From contig CAITYF010000156.1 of NCBI GenBank assembly GCA_903896545.1, positions 1-33,031 of the forward strand: a DNA stretch of 33,031 nucleotides. Reading direction: 5' to 3'. The notes beneath the pieces were generated by a model. The model saw only the letters and a list, made by a program, of their open reading frames with translations, did not search any database and was not told the origin of the DNA. The DNA comes from an uncultured Myxococcales bacterium (lineage in GTDB: Bacteria; Myxococcota_A; UBA9042). Positions 15,494 to 22,879 of the stretch are shown in pieces. Every line of letters begins with the position of its first letter. Within the stretch, counting starts at the first letter, position 1. The position numbers were made by a program, and so were the translations under genes.

Positions 15494-17236
15494 GTGAAGG
15501 GTTTGACGCAGCACAAATGGCTCATCCTCCAAGCGCTCATCGCCGCGCTCGGTCTGGGGCAATTTGGCTGTGCCGCTGCCGATGCCGCCGCGGGCGAATG
15601 TACGGTCGACACGGACTGCGTCGCCGGTCTGAAGTGTTACGAAACCCGCTTTTGCGTCGCTGCGACGGTTGCGGACACGCCTGTCGTCATTCGCGTCTCG
15701 CCGCCATCCGATAGCGGTTTTGTCGTCGAGCAGTTCAGCGTGACCTTGACCGGCGATAGCCAAAATGAGGCGCGTAAGCTCGTCCTGACCGAACCTGCCG
15801 TGATTCGCGGTACGGTAACGCAGAAGAACAACGGTCTCGCGTCGTCGATCCCCGGCACGCTGCTGGCGATGGCGCCGAGCGACGTGGCCGGTCGGGATCT
15901 GACGTTTCAGGCGACTTCGTACTCGTCGCTCAAGCGTTTTCCTGGTAGCGATGCGCCACAGGGCTACGAATTGCGCCTGCAAAAAGGCCAGAACTACGCG
16001 TTGGCGTTTTGGCCGCAGTCAGAAGAAATTCCCCCGCACTATTCAACGCTGACGGCGGGCGACTCGATCGGGCAGTGGAACCTCGTGCTGCCCGCCGACT
16101 CTGAACTCAGGACGCTGACGGGCAAGATTCTCATGGGCGACAACAAGCCGGTCGTCGGGCTCAGCGTGTGGCTGCGCGACGAGCAAGGTCAAGCGTGGTC
16201 GACCCGTGGCAAGACGGACGCAGCTGGCGTGTACGCCTTCAAGGTCGATCCGACGGCGCCGCCTGCGCGGCTGGTCTTTGCGCCGGACGCGAGCACGGCG
16301 GACAGCGCGACCAACGTGTTGCCTTCGGGTGAAGTGGCGGCACCGCTCGCGGTCACCACCGTGGTCGGGGAGTTGCCGGCGATCCACCTGGCGGAACTGC
16401 CGACCTTGACAACGACGACGCTGCATGTCCGTGGCCCCGACGGCCAGCCGGTTGCCGGCGCCGCCGTGCGCCTGACGATGAAGCTGGCGGATCTGCCCGA
16501 CGACGTGACGCTGGCGCGCTTGAACCTCGCCTGGAACGGTCTGACTGATGCGGCGGGCACCGTACAACTGACCGTTCCGCCTTTGGTTGGCGATCTCACC
16601 GTCGCGCCGCCGCCGAAGTCCACCGCCGCGCGCCAGACACTGTTTGCAACCTCACTGAAAGCGGGCGATGTGCAGCTCGAACTCGGCTCGCGCGTGCATG
16701 TGACAGGCACGGTGAAGGATTTTGCCTCGCGCAGCGTCCCCGGCGCGGAAGTTACGCTGCGCGAGGTGGAGGGCGACGGCGAGAAGCCAGACGCTGACGG
16801 CGATGAAGCGACGTTTACGGCCACGCCGGACGCCGAGGGCAATTTTGCCGTGTGGGCAGACCCCGGAAAGTACGCAGTGTGGGTCGAACCGCCACCGCGC
16901 ACCTCGTTGGCGCGTGTCATGGCTCGCATCGATGACATCACGGCGGACACCGCTTCCACGCCTTGGCATCTGGTGCTGCCGCCGCCTATGGTACTGGCGG
17001 GCGTCGTGCTCACGCAGTCGGGAGCCGAAGTGTACGGCGTCGCGGTTGACGTGCTCGCGGTCAAAGTGCAGACGCCGCAAGGGACCAACGGTCGCGGCGG
17101 CCGTGGTGACACGCAGCTTGGCAAGCGTCCATCGGGAACGGTCGTCCTGGACAGCCACTTGCTGGGCTCGGCTTTGTCCAATGTCAGCGGCCACTTCGAG
17201 GTTCTGCTTGCGCCTGGTCAGGTCGCCGCCGAATAG
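15494..17236 (+). CDS. Secreted carboxypeptidase-regulatory-like repeat protein
   Basis: 580 aa. The GTG start at 15494 has AGGGAGAC at good spacing; the frame is open from 14942, but that part overlaps the preceding gene. The N terminus is a signal peptide, possibly lipoprotein type with Cys26 (LGQFGC), although Gln at -3 is atypical. Four Cys then follow at strict six-residue intervals (C36, C42, C48, C54). The body contains several beta-sandwich modules of the carboxypeptidase regulatory-like type: LTGKILMGDNKPVVGLSVWL with TDAAGVYAFKV, LHVRGPDGQPVAGAAVRL, VTGTVKDFASRSVPGAEVTL with DAEGNFAVW, and LAGVVLTQSGAEVYGVAV. Such modules typically bind or display rather than catalyse. It sits between a lipoprotein and trxB. 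Confidence 0.82.
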   Translation: MKGLTQHKWLILQALIAALGLGQFGCAAADAAAGECTVDTDCVAGLKCYETRFCVAATVADTPVVIRVSPPSDSGFVVEQFSVTLTGDSQNEARKLVLTEPAVIRGTVTQKNNGLASSIPGTLLAMAPSDVAGRDLTFQATSYSSLKRFPGSDAPQGYELRLQKGQNYALAFWPQSEEIPPHYSTLTAGDSIGQWNLVLPADSELRTLTGKILMGDNKPVVGLSVWLRDEQGQAWSTRGKTDAAGVYAFKVDPTAPPARLVFAPDASTADSATNVLPSGEVAAPLAVTTVVGELPAIHLAELPTLTTTTLHVRGPDGQPVAGAAVRLTMKLADLPDDVTLARLNLAWNGLTDAAGTVQLTVPPLVGDLTVAPPPKSTAARQTLFATSLKAGDVQLELGSRVHVTGTVKDFASRSVPGAEVTLREVEGDGEKPDADGDEATFTATPDAEGNFAVWADPGKYAVWVEPPPRTSLARVMARIDDITADTASTPWHLVLPPPMVLAGVVLTQSGAEVYGVAVDVLAVKVQTPQGTNGRGGRGDTQLGKRPSGTVVLDSHLLGSALSNVSGHFEVLLAPGQVAAE

Positions 17237-17297
17237 CTGCGCGTCTGACCCTTGCGCCTTCTACCTTCCGTCCTTTCGTGGACATCTCGCGTCGCCG

Positions 17298-17329
17298 TTG
17301 ACGGCTACGCGCCACCGTGCGAGTAAAGT
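17298..17329 (+). promoter_or_regulatory. Weak promoter-like sequence before trxB
   Basis: TTGACG (17298-17303) is followed 20 bp later by TAAAGT (17324-17329), about 42 bp ahead of the trxB ATG. The spacing is long and the -10 imperfect, so this is only a candidate. Confidence 0.25.
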
Positions 17330-17370
17330 CGTTCACAGCCACCCGCGCTGCATCGCCAACTGGGGTCATC

Positions 17371-18333
17371 ATGCACAAAGTCGTCATCATCGGTGGAGGT
17401 CCCGCGGGCCTCACCGCCGCCATCTACACCGCCCGCGCGGACCTGAAGCCGATCGTTTTTGAAGGTGGCTTTCTGCCTTCTGGCGAGCTGATGATGGCCG
17501 GCGGCCAGCTGATGATCACCACGGAAGTCGAGAATTTCCCCGGGTTCCCCGAAGGTGTCACCGGCCCTGAATTGGTCGAGCGTTGCCGCGCACAAGCGCA
17601 AAAATTCGGCTCAGAGCACCGCGACGAGGTTATTCAAGAAGTCGACTTCTCCGGCTTCCCGCTGCGTTTGCGCACGGATTCCGGCTGGCTGGAGACAGCG
17701 ACCGTCATCATCGCGACCGGCGCCAACGCCCGTTGGCTCGGCATTCCCAGTGAGCAAACTTACTTGAACCGCGGCGTTTCGGCCTGCGCGACTTGCGACG
17801 GCGCGTTCTTCCGCGACAAGAACGTGCTGGTCATCGGCGGCGGTGACACCGCGATGGAAGAAGCCAACTTCCTCACGCGCTACTGCCCAACCGTCACGAT
17901 CGTGCACCGCCGCGACAGTTTCCGCGCCAGCCGGATCATGTCGGAACGTGCGCTCGCCAACCCGAAGATCAAGGTCGAGTGGAACGCAGGCATCGATGAA
18001 ATCTACGGCGATGGCAAGTTCGTCACCGGCGTGCGCTTGAAGTCGACCGTCGACGGCTCGACGCGCGATTTGCCCTGCCAGGGCGTGTTCGTCGCGATTG
18101 GCCACCAGCCGAACACCAGCGTGTTCCAAGGTCACATCGACCTCTACGAGAACGGCTACGTGAAGTTGCACGGCCTGACGCAAACCAACGTGCCCGGCGT
18201 GTTTGCCGCGGGCGACGTCGCCGATCAGCGCTACCGCCAAGCGATTTCAGCCGCGGGCATGGGCTGCATGGCCGCGCTGGATGCGGAGAAGCTGATTGAG
18301 CAGTACGCGAGCGAAGGGAAGATGGCGCACTGA
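17371..18333 (+). CDS. trxB: Thioredoxin-disulfide reductase
   Basis: 320-aa flavoenzyme that passes electrons from NADPH via FAD to thioredoxin. Visible landmarks: FAD-binding GGGPAGLTAAIYTARA (8-23), the redox-active CATC (C139, C142), the NADPH Rossmann motif GGGDTAMEEA (about 156-165), the NADPH-phosphate-binding HRRDSFRAS (about 179-187), and the C-terminal FAD motif FAAGDVADQRYRQAISAAGMG. Length is that of the low-molecular-weight bacterial enzyme. I take the ATG at 17371, which begins exactly at MHKVVIIGGG; the frame is open from 17317 but that extension is unlike the family. It is followed by a 471-bp structured, gene-free stretch and the convergent murI. Confidence 0.97.
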   Translation: MHKVVIIGGGPAGLTAAIYTARADLKPIVFEGGFLPSGELMMAGGQLMITTEVENFPGFPEGVTGPELVERCRAQAQKFGSEHRDEVIQEVDFSGFPLRLRTDSGWLETATVIIATGANARWLGIPSEQTYLNRGVSACATCDGAFFRDKNVLVIGGGDTAMEEANFLTRYCPTVTIVHRRDSFRASRIMSERALANPKIKVEWNAGIDEIYGDGKFVTGVRLKSTVDGSTRDLPCQGVFVAIGHQPNTSVFQGHIDLYENGYVKLHGLTQTNVPGVFAAGDVADQRYRQAISAAGMGCMAALDAEKLIEQYASEGKMAH

Positions 18334-18400
18334 CCTGCGGACCTGACTTTTGTGTCAGGGCGGGTGATCGGGGTGTCAGGTGTCTTGGGAATTGAGGCGG

Positions 18401-18494
18401 TTTTGGGGGCGCATCCGGCCTGAAAGGCCGGACCGGGTCGCGGATTCCGGCCGTCGAACGGCTGGAACGGAGCCCCGATTCGGGTCTCCGCGCA
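18401..18494 (+). repeat. Three-hairpin structured element, copy A
   Basis: Starts with TTTTGGGGGCGCA, followed by three hairpins. H1 is TCCGGCCT-GAA-AGGCCGGA (18414-18432). H2 is TTCCGGCCGT-CGA-ACGGCTGGAA (18445-18467) with one G-T pair. H3 has CGGAG (18468-18472) pairing CTCCG (18486-18490), with inner CCCGA/TCGGG. The ending is CGCA. Copy B is in the opposite orientation 180 bp downstream; copy C is at 21744. H2 is about ten bases shorter than in B and C. It lies 67 bp after trxB, but no T-run follows the hairpins, so it is not a standard terminator. Confidence 0.8.
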
Positions 18495-18501
18495 GTGTTT
18501 G

Positions 18502-18593
18502 CCTCTACCGCGCGGCCGGTCGGGCCGCCTGCTCCTTGCGCGACTGGCGACAAATTCGAGCACGCCGCGCGTGTACAAGGCGCGCGGTAGGGG
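18502..18593. repeat. Long-stem hairpin between copies A and B
   Basis: Arms at 18502-18514 and 18581-18593 pair over 13 bases with one G-T pair (CCTCTACCGCGC against GCGCGGTAGGGG plus one inner G-C). Inside are further possible helices: CCTTG (18534-18538) with CAAGG (18576-18580), and CACGC-CGC-GCGTG (18561-18573). An alternative local stem GCGGCC/GGCCGC lies at 18512-18528. It could be a separate structured RNA or an inner part of one mobile palindrome. Confidence 0.55.
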
Positions 18594-18677
18594 CGACGCT
18601 TCGTTGTCGACCCTGCTGTCGCGGCCATCGCGGCGAACCTCGTGTACCGCCGCGAAACGGACCGTCACGCGAATGCG

Positions 18678-18776
18678 CGGAGACAGCCGCAGGCTGGCTC
18701 CGGTCCAGACGACGGCGAAGCCGGTCCGGCTGGACTAGGGCCGGGTCCGGCCGCGTGCGGCCGGATTCGCCCAAAA
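18678..18776 (-). repeat. Three-hairpin structured element, copy B
   Basis: Reads on the minus strand, starting TTTTGGGCGAA and running away from the murI 3' end. H1 is a nine-base stem at 18746-18765 (TCCGGCCGC/GCGGCCGGA). H2 is 33 nt at 18703-18735, with outer GTCCAG/CTGGAC. H3 is at 18678-18702, with CGGAG/CTCCG around CAGCC/GGCTG. H1 and the flanking GGCGAATCCGG nearly match copy C, while the H2 and H3 stems differ between copies by paired changes that keep base pairing. It lies 28 bp after the murI stop. Confidence 0.8.
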
Positions 18777-18804
18777 GAAGCCCCAAGCCCCGGCCAAGCC
18801 TGTC

Positions 18805-19623
18805 CTACAGATCCACCAACTCCACCGCCGCTTTCCCCACCGGGAAAAACAGCCCGCCCACGCGCTGAAAGCGCTCGACTGCGTCGGTGGCCAGAAGCTG
18901 GATGTGGCCGTCACCTGATTGCGTCGGGCCGACCAGCCCCACCAGCGTCTGCGCGATCGCCTCGGCGGAATCCACAAGCGCCACTTCGCGGTCCAAAAGG
19001 CGGCCCAGCACGCGCTTCAGCATGGGCTTGAACACCGGATAGTGCGTGCAACCGAGTACCAGCGTGTCGATCTTGCGCGCACCGGCGTCCGCTAGCCACG
19101 GTGACAGGTACGCCAACAGGGTCGCTTCCGTCGCGGGATGGTCGAACCAGCCTTCCTCGGCGAGGCTGACCAGGAGCGGCGTTGCCAGCGAATGGACCCG
19201 CGCGTTGCCGTCCAGTGCCGCGATGGCCGCTGGGTAGGCACCGGACGCGACGGTACGCTCTGTGCCGATGATGCCGATGTGCCCCGACTTGCTCGCGCGC
19301 ACTGCCGCTTCCGCGCCGGGGTCGATCACGCCCAACACAGGAAACGGGTACGCGTCGCGCAACGCAGGAATCGCACAGGATGAAGCCGTGTTGCACGCCA
19401 CGACCAACGCGTCGACTGGCACTTCCACGAGCTTCTTGGACGCCTGCAACGCGTAGCGCTCGACGGTTGATGCGCTTTTGGTCCCGTACGGCAGCCGCGC
19501 GGTATCGCCCAGAAAACGCAGGTCTACCCACGGCAGCGCCGCGTGCACCGCGCCGAGCACGGTCAAACCGCCGACGCCGGAGTCAAAAACTGCGATTCGA
19601 CGGCGCTGGGAGGCGTTTTCCAT
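18805..19623 (-). CDS. murI: Glutamate racemase
   Basis: 272-aa enzyme that makes D-glutamate for peptidoglycan. The cofactor-independent two-cysteine mechanism is supported by C77 (VVACNTASS) and C192 (LVLGCTHYP), with D14 in the N-terminal FDSGVGGLTV motif and the substrate loop DTARLPYGTKS (40-50). Length is typical. I start at the ATG at 19623; the frame stays open far upstream (to 20949), but that is antisense to the next gene. No strong ribosome-binding site is seen. It is convergent with trxB across the structured repeat region, and divergent from the DUF6178-like gene with a 129-bp shared upstream region. Confidence 0.96.
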   Translation of the reverse strand: MENASQRRRIAVFDSGVGGLTVLGAVHAALPWVDLRFLGDTARLPYGTKSASTVERYALQASKKLVEVPVDALVVACNTASSCAIPALRDAYPFPVLGVIDPGAEAAVRASKSGHIGIIGTERTVASGAYPAAIAALDGNARVHSLATPLLVSLAEEGWFDHPATEATLLAYLSPWLADAGARKIDTLVLGCTHYPVFKPMLKRVLGRLLDREVALVDSAEAIAQTLVGLVGPTQSGDGHIQLLATDAVERFQRVGGLFFPVGKAAVELVDL

Positions 19624-19752
19624 GGCCGGCAGTGTGTGCGGGCGGCGATCTGGGGTCAAGTTCCCGGCGGCCAACCTGCGCGCGACCCTCGACAAGCCCG
19701 ATGGGTCGTGCTTACTTGACGCCCGCCGCGGCGGTCGGCGTGGGAATCCGAA

Positions 19753-21669
19753 ATGGCGCAGCATGACGATGACCTGTTGGACGACGAGACGTTGGACGAC
19801 GGCGAAGACTTTGATTTGGAAGACGATTGGGCGGAAGAAGAAGACGCCGACGACGACGTTGAAGACGACGCCTTGACCGAAGTGCGCCACGCTGAAGAGG
19901 ATCTGGAGCCTTGGCAGCCGCAAGCTGGGCAGGCGCTCGATCCGTTCACGGACAAGCCCGACGACCGTCAGCGCGCGCTCGCCCCGCTTCTCGATCGCAG
20001 CGGCCGTAACCTCACGTGGTCGTCCCTGCGCTTCTTGCGCGGCACCGGCGACGAAAAGTTGGACCTGATTCTGTCGCTTCCCGACCCGGCGCGCGCCGTG
20101 CAAGCGATGGCGCCTGAAGAATTCGTGCTGCTGATCAAGGAAATTGGACTGACCGACGCGGGCGATCTGCTGGCGTTGGCGTCGCCACGGCAGCTGCAAG
20201 CCACGCTGGATCTGGACGCGTGGGTGTCGGGCGAGCTGGACCTGAAGGCGGTGTCCGAGTGGCTGCTGACGGCCGAAGATGCGGGCAAGGACGTGGTCGA
20301 CCGTTTTGTCGCCGCGCAGGACGACGGTCTGCTGAGCTTTTACCTGGGCCAGTCGCTGAAGGTCGTGATCCTGACGGAAGACGACATGGAAGGTGACATT
20401 CCCGACGACGCGGAGGTGTTCAGCTCGCCCGACCAATCGTTCCAGCTGATCGGCAGCGCCGACGATCCGAACCTGACCGCGGTGCGACAAGTGCTGGCGT
20501 CGGTGTGGCGGCAGTCGGCGGCGCGCGGACGGGCGTTGCTCTTGGCGACGCGCTGGGAGCTGCCGGCGCAATTGGAAGAGGACGTATTGCAACTCCGCAA
20601 CGCGCGGTTGGAAGAGATCGGCTTCCTGGATCGCGACGAGGCGTTGCAGCTGTACGGCTACCGCGACGCGCACGCGTGGAAGGTGGAACTGCACGCGCGC
20701 TACCGTGGGACTGCCGCGGTTGAACCGGAAACCTTGCAGCCCTACCTGCCCGACGATGTGCCGGTGCGCCTGGGTCTTGCGCTCCGGGAAGTGCGCGACG
20801 GCGGTTTCCTCGGCCGTGTGATGGCGCATTTGCCGGAAGCCGACGTGACGCGCGTGCGTCTCGCGCTCGTGCGTCTGGGTTACGCGATTCAGTCTGCGCG
20901 CGCAGAACGGCCCTCGGAAGTGGACGAGCTCAGCCAGTGGAGTCGCCACGCGCTGTTGACCACGTCGATGGGCCTGGAATTCCTGACCGATGGCGATGTG
21001 AACTACGCTGGGCTCCTGCTGAATGTCGTGTCGCTCAAGGATCTATTTACGGGCGGCCATAGTCTGGTGCTGCAAGAGGCGCAGCGTGCCCGCAAGCTGC
21101 GGCAGCAGGTGGGCGGTACGGCGGGGATCGACCGTCTGGAGATCGCCGATGCCCAGCTGATTCGCGGCCTCACGCTGGCGTTTCCGCAGCACATTCAGGA
21201 CGGCAAGACCGCGTCGGTCGCTTCGTTGGACGAACTGGCGCAGATCCGTCTCCGCCTGAGCGCCGTGTCGGCGGTTGTGCTGATGGCGCAGACGCTCTCA
21301 TCGGGCGATCTCCAGACAACGGCGCCGTTGCCCCTGCGCGCGCTGGTTGGGACTGCGATCGCGTGGCAGCTCGTCGCGGGCGCGCCGCAGTTGGCGCCGC
21401 TGGATCGCGTGACCTTCCAGACGTTCTTGCACCGCGGGTTTGAAGGTCGTATCGGCGCGCGTCAGGTGAGAAAGGACATTCGGCAGGCGCTCATTCGCGC
21501 GCTGTTGACCCGCCCGGATCTGACGGACGAAGACGTCGTCGCGTTGACCGCGTTTTTGGAGACGACGCTGGACCGCCTCGCCGAAGAACTGGGCGGGCTG
21601 GATCCGGAAAGCGCCGTGGACCTGCGGTACGTGGGTGACGGGCTGCGGGTGGTGGCGGCGGCGGAGTAG
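19753..21669 (+). CDS. DUF6178-like protein with acidic N terminus
   Basis: 638-aa soluble protein. The first 45 residues are almost all Asp/Glu (LLDDETLDDGEDFDLEDD and on), which would act as a flexible charged tail. The rest is helical; the stretch about 105-185 (LILSLPDPARAVQAMAPEEF, LLIKEIGLTDAGDLLALASP, LDLDAWVSGELDL) resembles what I know of DUF6178, a family of unknown function found mainly in Myxococcota and other former deltaproteobacteria. That assignment is from memory of the pattern, not a search. No signal peptide, membrane helix or catalytic motif is evident. It is divergent from murI and is followed by repeat copy C and xerC. Confidence 0.7.
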   Translation: MAQHDDDLLDDETLDDGEDFDLEDDWAEEEDADDDVEDDALTEVRHAEEDLEPWQPQAGQALDPFTDKPDDRQRALAPLLDRSGRNLTWSSLRFLRGTGDEKLDLILSLPDPARAVQAMAPEEFVLLIKEIGLTDAGDLLALASPRQLQATLDLDAWVSGELDLKAVSEWLLTAEDAGKDVVDRFVAAQDDGLLSFYLGQSLKVVILTEDDMEGDIPDDAEVFSSPDQSFQLIGSADDPNLTAVRQVLASVWRQSAARGRALLLATRWELPAQLEEDVLQLRNARLEEIGFLDRDEALQLYGYRDAHAWKVELHARYRGTAAVEPETLQPYLPDDVPVRLGLALREVRDGGFLGRVMAHLPEADVTRVRLALVRLGYAIQSARAERPSEVDELSQWSRHALLTTSMGLEFLTDGDVNYAGLLLNVVSLKDLFTGGHSLVLQEAQRARKLRQQVGGTAGIDRLEIADAQLIRGLTLAFPQHIQDGKTASVASLDELAQIRLRLSAVSAVVLMAQTLSSGDLQTTAPLPLRALVGTAIAWQLVAGAPQLAPLDRVTFQTFLHRGFEGRIGARQVRKDIRQALIRALLTRPDLTDEDVVALTAFLETTLDRLAEELGGLDPESAVDLRYVGDGLRVVAAAE

Positions 21670-21743
21670 ACTGGCGTTAGGCGGCTTTTGTGGACGCCGA
21701 CTGATGTGCTCGCACGACGCGAAAGCGATCGCAACCGCTTGCG

Positions 21744-21845
21744 GCGGAGGCGCGCGCAGCGGGTCTCCGCTTCGGGCGCGGCGTCAGCCGGTCCGCCCGA
21801 AGTAGAGCGCGGTCCGGCCGTTTGCGGCCGGATTCGCCCAAAAAC
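21744..21845 (-). repeat. Three-hairpin structured element, copy C
   Basis: Third copy, reading on the minus strand and starting TTTTTGGGCGAA at 21845. H1 is TCCGGCCG-TTTG-CGGCCGGA as read on the plus strand (21813-21832). H2 is 33 nt at 21770-21802 with perfect nine-base arms CTTCGGGCG/CGCCCGAAG. H3 at 21744-21770 has GCGGAG/CTCCGC. It lies between two plus-strand genes (75 bp after one stop, 77 bp before xerC), so it is not tied to convergent gene ends. The rest of this 253-bp gap shows nothing else clear. Confidence 0.8.
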
Positions 21846-21922
21846 CTCCCGATCCTCCGCTCCCGCTCCCAAAAAGTAGACCAATAACTCGACAGCCGCC
21901 GACCTCGCGGCACACTCAGGCT

Positions 21923-22879
21923 ATGGACGCAGACATCCAAGCCTTCCTCCGCTACATCCAGACCGAACGCCGACTCTCCGCCCACTCGCTGCGGGCTTAC
22001 ACGCTCGATCTGGAGCACTACTACGACTGGTGCACCGTTGCCGACACTTCCACGCGCATGGCGACGCGCGAGCACGTCCGCGAGTACGTGATGGACTTGC
22101 ACGACAAGCTTGCGCCGGCGTCGGTCGCGCGTCGGCTGTCGGCGCTCAAGAGCTTCTACAAGTTTCTCATCCGCTGCAATCGCCTGGACGCGAGCCCAGC
22201 GGACGGTCTGCGCGGCCCCAAGCAGCCCAAGCTCTTGCCGCAGATGTTGAGCGTCGACGAGATGATCGCGTTGCTTTCGCCGCCACTGACGGGCCAAGAA
22301 GGCGATCCCAATCTGCAACTCCGCGATCTGGCGATTCTGGAGATGCTCTACGGCGCGGGTCTCCGCGTGTCGGAGTTGACCGGTCTGGAAGTTGTGCACG
22401 TGCAGCTCGGCGAACGTCTGGTGCGCGTCCGCGGCAAAGGCAAGAAGACCCGCATCGTGCCGTTTGGCACCAAGGCGGTCGAGGCGATGCAGAAGTACCT
22501 GCCAGCGCGGCAAAAGCTGCTCGACAAGTGCCCGCTGGGTCTGCGCGCTGACGCAGAAAAGGCGCTCTTTCTGAACTGGCGCGGTAGTCGGCTTACGCCG
22601 CGCAGCGTGGCGCGCATGTTGGAGAAACGCTGCCTGACGGCTGGCTTGCACAAGACGACCCACCCGCACGCACTGCGCCACTCGTTTGCCACGCACTTGT
22701 TGGACGCGGGCGGCGATATTCGTGAAATCCAGGAGCTTCTCGGCCACGCGCGGCTCTCGACCACGCAGCGGTACACCCACACGTCGATGGGGCAACTCAT
22801 GCGCACCTATGACCGCGCGCATCCGCGGGCGACGGTTGGTCACGCGGCGACTCCCGACACAGCCGAGGCGTTGCCATGA
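21923..22879 (+). CDS. xerC: Tyrosine recombinase XerC/XerD family
   Basis: 318-aa site-specific recombinase that resolves chromosome dimers with its partner. The N-terminal SAM-like core-binding domain is at about 1-95 (FLRYIQTERRLSAHSLRAY). The catalytic residues are complete: R148 (GAGLRVSEL), K172 (RGKGKKTR), H249 and R252 (HALRHSFATHLL), H275 (LLGHARL) and nucleophile Y284 (STTQRYTHTS). It is about 20 residues longer than the E. coli enzymes, with an Ala/Thr-rich tail. XerC versus XerD cannot be settled without a tree; no partner gene is nearby. Its TGA overlaps the ATG of the next gene, so the two are translationally coupled. Confidence 0.93.
   Translation: MDADIQAFLRYIQTERRLSAHSLRAYTLDLEHYYDWCTVADTSTRMATREHVREYVMDLHDKLAPASVARRLSALKSFYKFLIRCNRLDASPADGLRGPKQPKLLPQMLSVDEMIALLSPPLTGQEGDPNLQLRDLAILEMLYGAGLRVSELTGLEVVHVQLGERLVRVRGKGKKTRIVPFGTKAVEAMQKYLPARQKLLDKCPLGLRADAEKALFLNWRGSRLTPRSVARMLEKRCLTAGLHKTTHPHALRHSFATHLLDAGGDIREIQELLGHARLSTTQRYTHTSMGQLMRTYDRAHPRATVGHAATPDTAEALP

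Noticed and set aside
18405..18416. Similarity of GGGGCGCATCC in copy A to the insertion-sequence tip at 32926
   Set aside because: Only eleven bases match, and the following sequence differs (GGCC against CCGAC). Most likely chance in GC-rich DNA.
18401..18776. Copies A and B as ordinary rho-independent terminators for trxB and murI
   Set aside because: The hairpins are preceded, not followed, by the T-run, there are three in series, and copy C is not at a convergent junction. Some transcript-ending effect remains possible.
18380..18868. Overlapping frames on both strands in the trxB-murI gap (162, 145, 201 codons)
   Set aside because: They are Arg/Pro/Ala-rich, overlap each other, and are explained by the GC-rich hairpin elements.
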